From the IMG/VR virus record IMGVR_UViG_3300009034_000096, positions 2 to 41,568 of that record: a stretch of DNA of 41,567 bases, one strand, 5' to 3'. The translations under genes and the position numbers were made by a program. Origin of the DNA: a virus. Shown piece by piece: positions 1 to 7,068 of the stretch; position 1 is the stretch's first letter; each line of letters begins with the position of its first letter. The notes under the pieces were generated by a model. It saw only the letters and a list, made by a program, of their open reading frames with translations. It was not told the DNA's origin and did no database searches.

Positions 1-135
1 TTTGGCAACCATAAGGCTACCTTTGACCCTGCCTTCCCTGCCAGCATCATCCCACTTTATCCACACAGTTATATCTTCCCATTTAAACCTGCTGAGTATT
101 TGCTTCTTTCGATAATTGCTAACCTTCTTAGTCAT
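1..135 (-). CDS. Hypothetical protein, partial (3' end off the window)
   Basis: The frame opens at an ATG at 135 and stays open for 45 codons to the window edge, so the C-terminus is missing. The start (MTKKVSNYRKK...) is preceded by GAGGAG at good spacing and overlaps the stop of the upstream gene by 8 bases (ATGACTAA), the same coupling seen throughout this region. The visible part is basic and contains WEDITVWIKWDDAGREG. I do not recognise a family. Real as a gene by its ribosome site and overlap; function unknown. Confidence 0.7.
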   Translation of the reverse strand, partial: MTKKVSNYRKKQILSRFKWEDITVWIKWDDAGREGRVKGSLMVAK

Positions 136-541
136 ACTGCTTCTCCTCACTTCCTTCAATCTGCTTATCCGTGAATTGTTTAAGCTGATTTTTCAGTATC
201 CTCGCTCTCTTCTTTATGAAGTCGGCTGTGCTGAGAGTCCTAACATTTGTCGTGTATCCAAGAAAATACTTTTCAAGCAGTTTGTCTATCTTGAGTTTAA
301 ACCTTTTCTCTATCTCCTTCATCCAAGCACTTTTAACCACATCCAGGCGATTAATAAGAACAGGGATACTCTCTTTTGTAATCATACCTATATCAGCACC
401 CATCATCATCCAACATAAAGTACCGTGATAAAATTCTGTCAGCTTCTCATCAGGCTTAATCTCCTCGTCATACCTCTTGGTAAACTCTTCCTTTGTTTCC
501 TCTTTACGAGCATAAAGCCCTAAGCCATATTTTAAAGCCAT
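128..541 (-). CDS. Hypothetical early-region protein, 137 aa
   Basis: A 137-residue soluble protein, rich in Lys and Glu and probably largely helical. The middle holds a short hydrophobic Met-rich stretch (CWMMMGADIGM) and the second half is strongly basic (KRFKLKIDKLLEK). There is no signal peptide and no motif I can tie to a family. It lies in the leftward string of small genes and its stop overlaps the next start, which suggests translational coupling. Function unknown. Confidence 0.65.
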   Translation of the reverse strand: MALKYGLGLYARKEETKEEFTKRYDEEIKPDEKLTEFYHGTLCWMMMGADIGMITKESIPVLINRLDVVKSAWMKEIEKRFKLKIDKLLEKYFLGYTTNVRTLSTADFIKKRARILKNQLKQFTDKQIEGSEEKQYD

Positions 542-551
542 TCATACCTCC

Positions 552-764
552 TCACCTATGTGGAATCAATGTTGTATTAACAGGGAAAGAAAGAGGCAAA
601 TCCTCTATCTCTATCTGACTTTCCAACGCAAAATCAGGAGCTCTATCATCCTCAACAGGTCGCTCTTCCTCACTCTCATCAGTAATTATGACATACTCTT
701 CTATCCCTTTCATCCAGCCTGTAGCCCCTCCTTCCTTGTTACACATAAAATGTAGAATTCTCAT
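552..764 (-). CDS. Small acidic hypothetical protein, 70 aa
   Basis: Begins MRILHFMCNKEGG after a near-perfect ribosome site (AAAGGAGGTT, seven bases before the ATG), which is the main reason for calling it. The protein is very acidic in the middle (ITDESEEERPVEDDRAPD) and ends with a short hydrophobic/proline segment. No zinc motif, membrane segment or family match is evident. Acidic small proteins of this kind are common in phage early regions and often bind host proteins, but nothing here shows a target. Confidence 0.65.
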   Translation of the reverse strand: MRILHFMCNKEGGATGWMKGIEEYVIITDESEEERPVEDDRAPDFALESQIEIEDLPLSFPVNTTLIPHR

Positions 765-775
765 GATAACCTCCT

Positions 776-1174
776 TTAGTTAGGAATAAAAATCTCATCC
801 GCAATAAAGCAATCCAAATGACTATTCTGTGTGCCGTATGCGTAACCTTTTTCTCTCACCTTCCGAACTAACACTTTCACAATCTTTATCCTCGGTGTGT
901 TAGTCCCCCACTTTTTAGCATCTCCCCTCCGCACAAACATATGCCAACCTGGGTCATAATCAATAATTGTCATTGCATTCGGCATCTCATGAGGCAACGG
1001 TGTGAAATCCTTCGCTTTAAGCCATCTACCTACAGGGCGAACAGTTCTGTAACCACAATAATCCCCCAGGTACTCTCCATTATCACCCATACGGAAAACC
1101 TTCCAGCCATACTGCCTTCCTGAACTATCCTTCAAAACACGAAACGTCTTCAGGAGATTAAGGTTTATACACAT
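776..1174 (-). CDS. Phage paralogous family A (GWxVFR / GWHxFxxRGDA), copy 1
   Basis: One of three related proteins in this window, with 2579-3010 and 4426-4824. Shared landmarks in order: GWKVFR near residue 23, a YCGYRTVRP.G.WL.A.DF block near residue 40-57, PGWHMF.RRGDA..W near residue 75-88, IVKVLVRKVREKG near residue 99, and a C-terminal CF.A.EIFIP. I recall similar unnamed phage and bacterial proteins with a W/F-H-x-F...A..W...V.KV pattern, but no established function. The spacing of conserved aromatic and basic residues suggests a small enzyme or nucleic-acid-binding fold; that is inference. This copy has the shortest N-terminus. Confidence 0.75.
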   Translation of the reverse strand: MCINLNLLKTFRVLKDSSGRQYGWKVFRMGDNGEYLGDYCGYRTVRPVGRWLKAKDFTPLPHEMPNAMTIIDYDPGWHMFVRRGDAKKWGTNTPRIKIVKVLVRKVREKGYAYGTQNSHLDCFIADEIFIPN

Positions 1175-1185
1175 TCCAACTTCTC

Positions 1186-1557
1186 CTACTTATCGTCTGC
1201 GTCAATCGGTGGTCTTTCGTCTTCTTCATCCAGAACATCTTCGAGTCGTGCTTCCTTTGTGTTCTCCTCATCTGGGGGCAACTGTTCATCTGGCTTCGCT
1301 ATCTCAGTTTCCCTCTCAAGAGCAGTCTGTTTCTTCTTCCTCTTTACCTCTTCCAGAGAATAGAACTTGAACTTCTTGGAAGTGAACTTAGGATAAATCT
1401 CTCCATCCCCACCAAGACGATGCTTCTTAGCAAGGTCATGATTCACAAAATACCTTGCCATAGCTTCGGGAGAAGCAAACGCAGCCTCGATAGTTGGGGC
1501 TTCCCCCACATCCGAAGTCTTGAACAAAACCAAAATCATTTCTCTTTTAAGTCTCAT
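1186..1557 (-). CDS. Hypothetical protein with acidic C-terminal tail, 123 aa
   Basis: The start MRLKREMILVLF follows AAAGGAGGTTTCAA. The first 75 residues look like a compact mixed alpha/beta domain (ILVLFKTSD...AMARYFVNHDLAKKHRLGGDGEIYPKF). A basic linker (EVKRKKKQ) leads into a long Glu/Asp/Pro-rich tail (residues ~85-123) that is probably disordered. Such polyacidic tails can mimic DNA, but there is no direct evidence for that here. No family recognised. Confidence 0.65.
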   Translation of the reverse strand: MRLKREMILVLFKTSDVGEAPTIEAAFASPEAMARYFVNHDLAKKHRLGGDGEIYPKFTSKKFKFYSLEEVKRKKKQTALERETEIAKPDEQLPPDEENTKEARLEDVLDEEDERPPIDADDK

Positions 1558-1573
1558 TTGAAACCTCCTTTAT

Positions 1574-1762
1574 TTATGTTACATCAAAATATTTCATACA
1601 TACCTGTAGAGCATTATCATAATCTCCACTCTCTGCTTCCTTCTGGAATTTTCTAATTTTCTCCTCACTCCAACCTGCTCGCCTCGCAACTCTCGTAGCT
1701 CTGCCTATAATATAGAAAACATTGCCATCCCCTGTTGATAATTCTAACTCAGGCTTAGCCAT
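1574..1762 (-). CDS. Conserved small phage protein (TGDGNVFYIIGRA type), 62 aa
   Basis: A 62-residue protein with the pattern TGDGNVFYIIGRATR followed by RAGWSEEKIRKF and a C-terminal SGDYDNALQVCMKYFDV. From memory this layout is shared by many small phage and prophage proteins (a glycine-led helix, a helix with GW/GxxEEKI, then SGDYDxxLxxxMxxFxV), all without assigned function. The start overlaps the stop of 1755-2195 by eight bases and sits behind AAAGGAGGTTTCAA. Confident as a gene; role unknown. Confidence 0.75.
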   Translation of the reverse strand: MAKPELELSTGDGNVFYIIGRATRVARRAGWSEEKIRKFQKEAESGDYDNALQVCMKYFDVT

Positions 1763-2195
1763 TTGAAACCTCCTTTACATTCTTTTCCCACCACCTGAAC
1801 AAGAGTGTGCAGGCAATTTTCTCTCTAAGCATTTCTTCCCTCACAAACTTCAAAGGAAGCTCAATCCCAAAATACTCAACACCATCCTCCCAAGATATAT
1901 CAATAACTTTTCCGTTAATAACATTAAACCCATGCTCGATTGGAATCCCGATTGCTTCAGTGACACCCCAACCTTCATAGTATCTTAACCTTTCATACTC
2001 GATAGACATAAATTGAGCATTATAATAGCAACCTTTAAACATCTTCTTAAATGTCGGCTGAAACTTCTTAACATCCTCCCTCTCTGTAAATAACTTCCCC
2101 GTCTTAATAATCCATCTATAGTAAGCCTCTCCGTAACCTGGAGCACCCTTCATCATCTTAGCAACCCCATTCAGATAGTCAAGTAAGATAGACAT
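1755..2195 (-). CDS. Conserved hypothetical protein (YEGWGV / IPIEHGFNV...GKVIDISW), 146 aa
   Basis: A 146-residue protein whose second half reads YYEGWGVTEAIGIPIEHGFNV.NGKVIDISWEDGVEYFGIELP. I recall this order (a 'EG' strand, P.EH.W/F.V, GKVID.TW, YFGI..P) in small bacterial and phage proteins of unknown function with a transglutaminase-like or papain-like feel. A conserved His (in IEH) and Asp (in VID) could be catalytic, but the expected cysteine is not clear, so I do not claim an enzyme. Ribosome site AGGAAGG before MSILLDYL. Confidence 0.65.
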   Translation of the reverse strand: MSILLDYLNGVAKMMKGAPGYGEAYYRWIIKTGKLFTEREDVKKFQPTFKKMFKGCYYNAQFMSIEYERLRYYEGWGVTEAIGIPIEHGFNVINGKVIDISWEDGVEYFGIELPLKFVREEMLREKIACTLLFRWWEKNVKEVSNG

Positions 2196-2253
2196 TCTTA
2201 ACCTTCCTCAATAACCTCTCTCAATTCAGAACCATATAGTTATCCCGAATCCC

Positions 2254-2577
2254 TCAAACTTTTCTAAAGAACTCTCTCAGTTGAGGATTCTCATTAAAAT
2301 CCAGAGCATCCAACTCTTTATTATCATGCATCTTCCAGAGTTTATCCATGTCGTAATTCAACATACAATTCTCGCACAACTGAATATCCGTTTCATACTC
2401 CTTCGCCTTGTCGCACTCTAAACAATACCCATGAAAATCATAGTCAAGCAGAACCTCTTTGCAATCCTCACATTCAATGGCTACATTTACAGGTATCTCT
2501 CCCTCTTCACCATAAGTAACGACTACAACCTTATGTCCTACATGGGATATTAAATCACCGTAACCCATCACACCCAT
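2254..2577 (-). CDS. Zinc-binding hypothetical protein (three CxxC pairs), 107 aa
   Basis: Contains three cysteine pairs in the middle of the chain: CEDC near residue 36, CLEC near residue 52 and CENC near residue 68, with nearby aromatic residues (DYDFHGYCLEC). This spacing fits one or two structural zinc sites of the zinc-ribbon type. The N-terminal part (GHKVVVVTYGEEGEIPVNVAIEC) is beta-rich; the C-terminus (LWKMHDNKELDALDFNENPQLREFF) is helical. GGGAGG precedes the ATG. Likely protein- or nucleic-acid-binding; the specific role is unknown. Confidence 0.7.
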   Translation of the reverse strand: MGVMGYGDLISHVGHKVVVVTYGEEGEIPVNVAIECEDCKEVLLDYDFHGYCLECDKAKEYETDIQLCENCMLNYDMDKLWKMHDNKELDALDFNENPQLREFFRKV

Positions 2578-2578
2578 T

Positions 2579-3010
2579 TTAAGCCTCCCTACTTATAATG
2601 TCCTTCCTTCTTAGAGGAGTAACCTTCTCAAGTGGGATAAAAATCTCTCTCGCCACAAAACAGTCAGCTACCTCAGTACCCCCTGCTACATGTCCCTTCT
2701 TAGTTACACCCCGAACAAATACCTTTACAATCCTCAAATCACTAGCACAATATCCCCACTGTCTAGCATCTCCACGAGTTCTAAACACATGCCAACCAGG
2801 TTTGTACCCAGATATTGCAGACATCCCACTTTCCATAGGCTCAGGTGCAAAATCTCTCGCCTTAAGCCACTTACCTCTAGGACGTACAGTATGACGACTA
2901 CAATATTCCCCATAGAGACCACTAATCCTCTGACGGAAAACTTTCCAGCCAAACTGTCTCCCTTCTCCATCCTTTTGGATAGTAAAACTATGAAAGCCTA
3001 TTAGACACAT
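2579..3010 (-). CDS. Phage paralogous family A, copy 2
   Basis: Paralogue of 776-1174 and 4426-4824. It carries all the family landmarks: GRQFGWKVFR, YCSRHTVRPRGKWLKARDFAP, PGWHVFRTRGDARQWG, RIVKVFVRGVTKKG and CFVAREIFIP, with a slightly longer basic C-terminus (PLRRKDIISREA). Ribosome site GGGAGG before MCLIGFHS. Alternation of A-family genes with zinc genes of family B in 0.8-6.8 kb suggests repeated local duplication. Function unknown. Confidence 0.75.
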   Translation of the reverse strand: MCLIGFHSFTIQKDGEGRQFGWKVFRQRISGLYGEYCSRHTVRPRGKWLKARDFAPEPMESGMSAISGYKPGWHVFRTRGDARQWGYCASDLRIVKVFVRGVTKKGHVAGGTEVADCFVAREIFIPLEKVTPLRRKDIISREA

Positions 3011-3011
3011 C

Positions 3012-3266
3012 TCAACCTCCCTTTGGATAGCCTACATCAGGCAAGCCTTCACTGGAGAATTTACCTTCTTTGATTTTCTTCAATATCTTCTCCCCTCCAC
3101 AATCATCTTTACCTTCGAGCTCGCACGTTTTACAAGCAGATAAACCCCAGAATTGAACCAACCAACAGTCAGGAGTTAGGCTCCCCTGATTTATAACCTT
3201 CGTCTTCACTTTAAGAGTTCCATCCCCAGGATTAACGTACTTACTCACAGTAACCTTGTTGCTCAT
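3012..3266 (-). CDS. Conserved phage protein with Cys cluster (CWLVQFWGLSACKTCE), 84 aa
   Basis: I place the start at the ATG at 3266, which overlaps the upstream stop as ATGA and has GAGG eight bases before it; a longer TTG-start version would overlap that gene by 45 bases. The core reads CWLVQFWGLSACKTCELEGKDDCGG: four cysteines suited to one zinc site. I recall the pattern CW.VQ..GL.AC..CE....CGG in many small phage proteins of unknown function. N-terminal MSNKVTVSKYVNPGDG is beta-like. Confidence 0.75.
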   Translation of the reverse strand: MSNKVTVSKYVNPGDGTLKVKTKVINQGSLTPDCWLVQFWGLSACKTCELEGKDDCGGEKILKKIKEGKFSSEGLPDVGYPKGG

Positions 3267-3451
3267 ATCCAGTGCCTCAATACTTTCACAACCAGGACAA
3301 CACAGCAAGCCTGAAACAGGTTCATGTTAGGAAACCTAAACATCTGCTCCATGACAAAATGCCAGAACAACATCAGCACAAGCGAGCTTCCTATAATCTC
3401 ACCTGTCAACATAAAAAATGCTCTAATCTTCTTATCCATATCATAGCTCAT
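3263..3451 (-). CDS. Small membrane protein with two TM segments, 62 aa
   Basis: A 62-residue protein with a short charged N-terminus (MSYDMDKKIRAFF) and two hydrophobic segments, about residues 12-34 (MLTGEIIGSSLVLMLFWHFV) and 43-60 (LFQACCVVLVVKVLRHWI). It should insert in the inner membrane as a hairpin. Found far from the lysis genes, so I do not call it a holin; a role in membrane remodelling or superinfection exclusion is possible but unsupported. Start follows GGGGAGG. Confidence 0.65.
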   Translation of the reverse strand: MSYDMDKKIRAFFMLTGEIIGSSLVLMLFWHFVMEQMFRFPNMNLFQACCVVLVVKVLRHWI

Positions 3452-3466
3452 TCTAACCTCCCCATC

Positions 3467-3661
3467 TTAAATTTTCGGAAGATACCCACACCCTTCATAG
3501 GCTGAGGGGTCAAATCCTTTATCCCTAAGTTTCTTCTTTAGCTCATCTTCCTTTGTCGAACACTCTATGCAAATAGTCTCCGTTGTAAACCATGACATGA
3601 TTCGAGCCCCTAACTCTCCATTACACCTTTGACAATTCCTAATGTTAAAAAAGTCATCCAT
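3467..3661 (-). CDS. Conserved small zinc protein (CxRCxGxLxARxMSWF...YEGCGYLP), 64 aa
   Basis: The ATG at 3661 is preceded by AGAGGAGGAAGA and overlaps the upstream stop by eight bases, so I prefer it to a longer reading. Residues ~8-35 read NCQRCNGELGARIMSWFTTETICIECS, giving two CxxC pairs for one zinc ion; the C-terminus ends YEGCGYLPKI. This is a recurring small-protein family in phages and plasmids from memory; no function is established. Probably nucleic-acid or protein binding. Confidence 0.78.
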   Translation of the reverse strand: MDDFFNIRNCQRCNGELGARIMSWFTTETICIECSTKEDELKKKLRDKGFDPSAYEGCGYLPKI

Positions 3662-3854
3662 GACCTTCTTCCTCCTCTGTGAGAGTCCCATCCAACTCAG
3701 CGTAATGAGTAAACTCTATCGAATAAACTTCATAACCCACCCATTTACAAATCGGACAGCCAACCTTGTAGGATAGAGCTCCACCGTCAACCTTTGGCTC
3801 CCTCTGATAATCAAGGCCGTCATAACCACATTTAGGACATATCCCTGGTTCCAT
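3654..3854 (-). CDS. Zinc-ribbon protein, 66 aa
   Basis: Starts MEPGICPKCGYDG and has a second pair at CPICKW near residue 33, a classic four-cysteine zinc ribbon with about 23 residues between the knuckles. An acidic tail (LDGTLTEEEEGHG) follows. The ATG overlaps the preceding stop by one base (TAATG), so translation is probably coupled to 3854-4231. Zinc ribbons of this size usually bind nucleic acid or scaffold a complex. Confidence 0.75.
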   Translation of the reverse strand: MEPGICPKCGYDGLDYQREPKVDGGALSYKVGCPICKWVGYEVYSIEFTHYAELDGTLTEEEEGHG

Positions 3855-4231
3855 TACTTCCCTCTCCTAGCACGTGGAAGACCTAACAGAACCTCACGTA
3901 TGTTTCTGATACCTTCACGAACCTCTTTATCTCTCTCCTTCCCCCACTCAATCCTATCGCAACTCGTAACAATAGATAAATCATCAGAGCCATGCTTACC
4001 AAGAAGGAATAAACAGCCAGCCTCCTTAAGAGGACAACCTTTACAATCTGACCCCCGCTTCCTAGCGAAGTCTCGGCATAGCATACAAGGAACGCTAATA
4101 ATAAACAAACCACCACGCTTCTTATGAATCTCCTCCTCATTAAAACGACGTAGCAAACCTCTCCACTGTGCTTCAGTTAGATAGACTGTAGTATCCCCTC
4201 CCACATACCTTGTAGGCTCAAGTTTCCTCAT
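3854..4231 (-). CDS. Phage paralogous family B (CxxC...CxxCPL), copy 1
   Basis: One of three related proteins with 5024-5413 and 6384-6767. All share a short variable head, VYLTEAQWRGLLRRF-like helix near residue 16-30 (here the acceptor helix is followed by basic residues), then a cysteine cluster CMLCRDF...C.GCPL...GC near residues 50-73, and a helical basic tail with R..IR. The cluster can bind zinc or an Fe-S cofactor; zinc is the simpler reading. Alternative: a small ferredoxin-like redox protein. No family name known to me. Confidence 0.72.
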   Translation of the reverse strand: MRKLEPTRYVGGDTTVYLTEAQWRGLLRRFNEEEIHKKRGGLFIISVPCMLCRDFARKRGSDCKGCPLKEAGCLFLLGKHGSDDLSIVTSCDRIEWGKERDKEVREGIRNIREVLLGLPRARRGK

Positions 4232-4425
4232 TAATCTTTCTCCTTTGTTGGTCTTACCATATCCATGCCCTGCTCGATAACTCTCAACTCATGAGCAACA
4301 GCCAGAAGAGCGTAACCCACGCCCTGTATCATTTGAGCCTGAGCAAGCTCTGGATGTTCAACATGCAGATTATCCAGAGTACTCTCTGCTGCGGTTGTAT
4401 AGAACTTATATTTATCGTCAGCCAT
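4231..4425 (-). CDS. Hypothetical protein, 64 aa
   Basis: Small, mostly helical protein: MADDKYKFYTTAAESTLDNLHVEHPELAQAQ, then QGVGYALLAVAHELRVIEQGMDMVRP. The LLAVAHELR helix is amphipathic and could support dimerisation. Head-to-tail with its neighbours, with a one-base contact at 4231. I recall similar short phage proteins with a ALLAVAEELR helix, without function. Confidence 0.65.
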   Translation of the reverse strand: MADDKYKFYTTAAESTLDNLHVEHPELAQAQMIQGVGYALLAVAHELRVIEQGMDMVRPTKEKD

Positions 4426-4824
4426 TCAAACCTCCATCGGGATAAACATCTCATCACAGACAAAACAATCCCTATCCTTGCCTACCGCATCTATCAAAGC
4501 TCTTCCCTTCTCTCTCACCTTTCGAACAAACACTTTAACCACTGCCTTGTTCACCATCTCATCTCTCCACTTATTAGCCCCCGCTCTAGTCCTAAAAACA
4601 TGCCAACCAGGTTTATACTTCTCAATTGTAGTTGCGGCTGAGAACCGTCCTATCTTTGAAGCAAAATTATCAGCGTTCAACCATTCACCTGTAGGACGAA
4701 TACGATTCCGTCCGCAGAACTCACCATAAAGCCGACCTCTACGAACACGGAAAACCTTATAGCCAACAAGCTTACCTTCCTCTCTACTGAGAGGAAACTG
4801 TCTACCGAGATTAGACATACACAC
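4426..4824 (-). CDS. Phage paralogous family A, copy 3
   Basis: Third member of family A: GYKVFR, EFCGRNRIRPTGEWLNADNFA, PGWHVFRTRAGANKW, AVVKVFVRKVREKGRA and CFVCDEMFIP. It differs from the other two in lacking the RGDA form (RAGA here) and is the most basic. The persistence of the same blocks in three copies while the linkers diverge suggests that the fold is under selection in all three. Confidence 0.75.
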   Translation of the reverse strand: MCMSNLGRQFPLSREEGKLVGYKVFRVRRGRLYGEFCGRNRIRPTGEWLNADNFASKIGRFSAATTIEKYKPGWHVFRTRAGANKWRDEMVNKAVVKVFVRKVREKGRALIDAVGKDRDCFVCDEMFIPMEV

Positions 4825-4825
4825 A

Positions 4826-5023
4826 TTAACCTCCCTCTAAGATTTCAGCCTTAAATATCTCCTCAACTATCTGGTCTATGTCATAGTTGATTGCGTTCTC
4901 CAACCTATCACACACTCTACCCAACTCTTCCGTAGTTAGAGGACGCTTCAAAAAAGTCTTAGCATGTCTTTGGATATTCTTCTTAGGAATGTAAAACGCC
5001 AATTCCTGATAACAGTTGCTCAT
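4826..5023 (-). CDS. Hypothetical protein, 65 aa
   Basis: Small helical protein: MSNCYQELAFYIPKKNIQRHAKTFLKRPLTTEELGRVCDRLENAINYDIDQIVEEIFKAEILEGG. It ends in an acidic amphipathic helix. The pattern RPLTxEELxxVxxxLExAI(D/N)xxIxxIVxExI is one I have seen in several phage small proteins, function unknown. It abuts the genes on both sides. Confidence 0.65.
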   Translation of the reverse strand: MSNCYQELAFYIPKKNIQRHAKTFLKRPLTTEELGRVCDRLENAINYDIDQIVEEIFKAEILEGG

Positions 5024-5413
5024 CTAAGCTCTCCTATCCACTCTTTCCATGTTCATCAGAGCTTTATAAATCTTCCTGGCATGACTGCGAGCTTCCCTAT
5101 TATGCCAAGTATACCACCACACACCTGAGTCAGGTTCCGCTCGAAACTGTAAATCTTTACCTTTTCCCACAATCTCTTCCATAAAATCTCCACACGTATG
5201 TAAGTCAGTGTTAAGAGGACAACCGCCACAAACCCCTACTCCACTACGATACATTTTACACAAATAGCAACCGTCGCTCGGAATTTCATATCTCTCTTCT
5301 TTTCCATCCTTAACAACTCTGCCCAAATCAAACCTCTTCAATAACTCACGCCACTGCTTCTCAGTGAAATAAATTATTGCAGGGTCAAAACCATCAAACG
5401 TCGTTTTCCTCAT
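5024..5413 (-). CDS. Phage paralogous family B, copy 2
   Basis: I set the start at the ATG at 5413 (MRKTTFDGFDPAII), behind AAAGGAG with seven bases spacing, instead of a longer frame that would run into the untranslated leader; the chosen start also lines up with the other two B copies. Landmarks: IYFTEKQWRELLKRFDLGR, then CYLCKMYRSGVGVCGGCPL and a further TCGDF. C-terminus is basic and Arg-rich. Probably a zinc protein; role unknown. Confidence 0.75.
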   Translation of the reverse strand: MRKTTFDGFDPAIIYFTEKQWRELLKRFDLGRVVKDGKEERYEIPSDGCYLCKMYRSGVGVCGGCPLNTDLHTCGDFMEEIVGKGKDLQFRAEPDSGVWWYTWHNREARSHARKIYKALMNMERVDRRA

Positions 5414-5571
5414 CTTAACTCTCCTTTGCAGGGGCGGTTCGGGGAAGCCATGCAACCTAGTCCTTCTTCCAATCAGTGTCGCATGTCAACTAAACACGAA
5501 CACGAAGCCAATAGTCTAAGTTTCCACTCACACATAGCCTTCCCCTAGAGTAGATTACCCCTGCCCTCCAT
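5414..5571 (-). other. Non-coding leader between 5572-6168 and 5024-5413
   Basis: This 158-base gap is one of only four sizeable gaps in the left 13 kb. On the minus strand it holds GGGGAAG near the 5' side and CTTCCCC near the 3' side (about 90 bases apart), able to pair, and between them a block GATTGGAAGAAGG followed by GGTTGCATGGCTT. A TTGACA at 5484-5489 has no good -10 partner at normal spacing, so I do not call a promoter. The GATTGGxAGAAGG block also occurs in the 7069-7131 element. Confidence 0.35.
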
Positions 5572-6168
5572 TTATAATTCGGCTAAACACTCCTTAGCAT
5601 GGTTATAACCGAAACATCCACCCACTACATCATAATCAATCGGCTCTTTCTTCTCTGAATAGATTTCCTTGACCGTACAGTACACATCCCCTGAGAGATA
5701 CTTATTCCAATGCTCAATAAGACCTTGTGCAAGTTCACACGCTTTCGATACTATCTCTGCTTCTTTCCTTGAGACTAACACCATGCCAACATGAGAAGTA
5801 TCCCAGCCTCCTGGGTCGCACGCAAAATTCCTTTCGAGAGACAACCACACACCTGAATGAACAAGAGAAGCTAATGCAAATAGGAAGTATGTTTCCTCTT
5901 GTGGAATCTTCCGAGTTGCTTGATACCAGTCCCTAACATCATCCTCCGTGATAATCTCATCTCTTCTCACATCAAAATCTGAATGATAGTTAACAAGAAA
6001 CACCGCATCATCCCCGTCTTCATCTGGACTCTCTGCCATCTCATCCTGAACTAAGTATTTAGCTTCAAACCCACTCTTTGTTTTCTTGATAGTCAGAGTA
6101 TCCTCGATAGGATTGAAGTTAAACTCGAAACCCTCGTCACTTACATAAGTTACGACTTTCTTTATCAT
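5572..6168 (-). CDS. Conserved phage hypothetical protein (HSGVWLSL...DTSHVG family), 198 aa
   Basis: A 198-residue protein with a beta-rich head and a core reading YFLFALASLVHSGVWLSLER...FACDPGGWDTSHVGMVLVSRKEA, then LIEHWNKYLSGDVYCTV and GCFGYNHAKECLAEL. I recall this order (HSG.x.SL, PWDSxQVG.I.V, YLSGDVY, GFYG) in a widespread phage and mobile-element family with no assigned activity. Conserved His, Asp and Cys positions would suit a catalytic site but this is not shown. Good length for the family. Confidence 0.78.
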   Translation of the reverse strand: MIKKVVTYVSDEGFEFNFNPIEDTLTIKKTKSGFEAKYLVQDEMAESPDEDGDDAVFLVNYHSDFDVRRDEIITEDDVRDWYQATRKIPQEETYFLFALASLVHSGVWLSLERNFACDPGGWDTSHVGMVLVSRKEAEIVSKACELAQGLIEHWNKYLSGDVYCTVKEIYSEKKEPIDYDVVGGCFGYNHAKECLAEL

Positions 6169-6180
6169 TATTTAACCTCC

Positions 6181-6387
6181 CTATAAAACATAAAAAGTTC
6201 TGCCTTTATTATCCACACCAAACAAAGCTCCACTGCCATTCCCCTCATCGTCCATAGAAGGATACAACTTAATCCCGTTGTCAAGAACAAGAACCATTGC
6301 AGGAAAGTCCCATCCTTCTCTCTCCATCTCTCCCTTTGTCATCTTTCTCACCGCTATGATTTTCTGATTAACTACTCCTTCCATCAC
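6181..6387 (-). CDS. Conserved small phage protein (VRxMTxxExxxEGW...EGNGSGALFG), 68 aa
   Basis: Reads IIAVRKMTKGEMEREGWD, VLVLDNGIKLYPSMDDEGNGSGALFG. From memory this is a frequently seen short phage protein: a beta strand, a helix with E.E.EGW, then a strand with VLDDGT.LY.S.D.EGNGPGALFG. Function unknown. The ATG overlaps the upstream stop as ATGA, so it is coupled to 6384-6767. Confidence 0.78.
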   Translation of the reverse strand: MMEGVVNQKIIAVRKMTKGEMEREGWDFPAMVLVLDNGIKLYPSMDDEGNGSGALFGVDNKGRTFYVL

Positions 6388-6767
6388 TTCCTCCTCATCT
6401 TTAACAATCCATCACGGATAAAACTCAAAACCCTACGAGACTCCCTATTATCTGGTTCATCCGTAAACCACGAGACATAATCATCATACAACGCAGGATA
6501 TTCTTTTATACCAAGCTCAGTAGCTACAAGTTTAAACAAATGAACACATCCCCAATCAGCAGTAGCAACAGAACCTTTTGAGCGATACACATCCAAAGGA
6601 CATTTCTCACAGTCCCTATCCTCCGACTTACAGAAAGGACACTTTATGTGGATAACATATTTACCCTGCTCTTTTTTTGCCCTGCTCACATCCACTCGAT
6701 TCAAACAATTCTTCCAGTCCTTTTCACTCAACACAACATGCTGACCTAAAAACGTGCCTTCTCTCAT
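6384..6767 (-). CDS. Phage paralogous family B, copy 3
   Basis: Third B-family gene: head MREGTFLGQHVVLSEKDWKNCLNRVD, cysteine cluster CPFCKSEDRDCEKCPLDVY near residues 48-66 and a further GC near residue 77, then a helical tail with ESRRVLSFIRDGLLKM. Compared with copies 1 and 2 the first cysteine spacing is CPFC instead of CMLC/CYLC. Coupled by ATGA overlap to 6181-6387. Confidence 0.72.
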   Translation of the reverse strand: MREGTFLGQHVVLSEKDWKNCLNRVDVSRAKKEQGKYVIHIKCPFCKSEDRDCEKCPLDVYRSKGSVATADWGCVHLFKLVATELGIKEYPALYDDYVSWFTDEPDNRESRRVLSFIRDGLLKMRRK

Positions 6768-7046
6768 TCATACCTCCTTTTTTATTGCATCCAAAGCGTC
6801 CTGACGAGTTTTGAACGCTTGGAAATCCCCAACTGTGTCAATATCATGAGTTTCTGGATTATACTTCCTGATAGAATAAAGACGTGGGTGGTCATCCCCA
6901 GCTTGCTCTGATGTAACAAAGAACTTCCCTCTAATTAGCTTACTTTCAATCCTACACCTAAAGAACCTCATGGTATCAGGACTGAACCAATAACCTCCCG
7001 CTTCTTTGTTATTCCTCCTAACATCAGCCATTGTTTGAGCTTCCAT
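6768..7046 (-). CDS. Conserved phage protein (WFSPDTMRFFRCRI family), 92 aa
   Basis: Contains AGGYWFSPDTMRFFRCRI, KFFVTSEQ, RLYSIRKYNPETHDIDTVGDFQAFKTRQDA. I recognise this as a common small actinophage/firmicute phage family: 'WF..DT.RFF.SR', 'FVTSE', 'R.Y.VR', 'I.TVG.FQ.Y....A'. It is compact, beta-rich, and has no known function. AAGGGAGGAAGC precedes the ATG. Confidence 0.8.
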   Translation of the reverse strand: MEAQTMADVRRNNKEAGGYWFSPDTMRFFRCRIESKLIRGKFFVTSEQAGDDHPRLYSIRKYNPETHDIDTVGDFQAFKTRQDALDAIKKEV

Positions 7047-7068
7047 GCTTCCTCCCTTAAGTTATGTT

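Noticed and set aside
3263-3451. Second holin
   Set aside because: Two membrane helices fit, but it is 15 kb from the lysis region and among early genes; topology alone is not enough.
5484-5489. Promoter at the TTGACA in the 5414-5571 gap
   Set aside because: At 16-18 bases spacing the -10 position reads GAAGGA-like sequence with no match to TATAAT.
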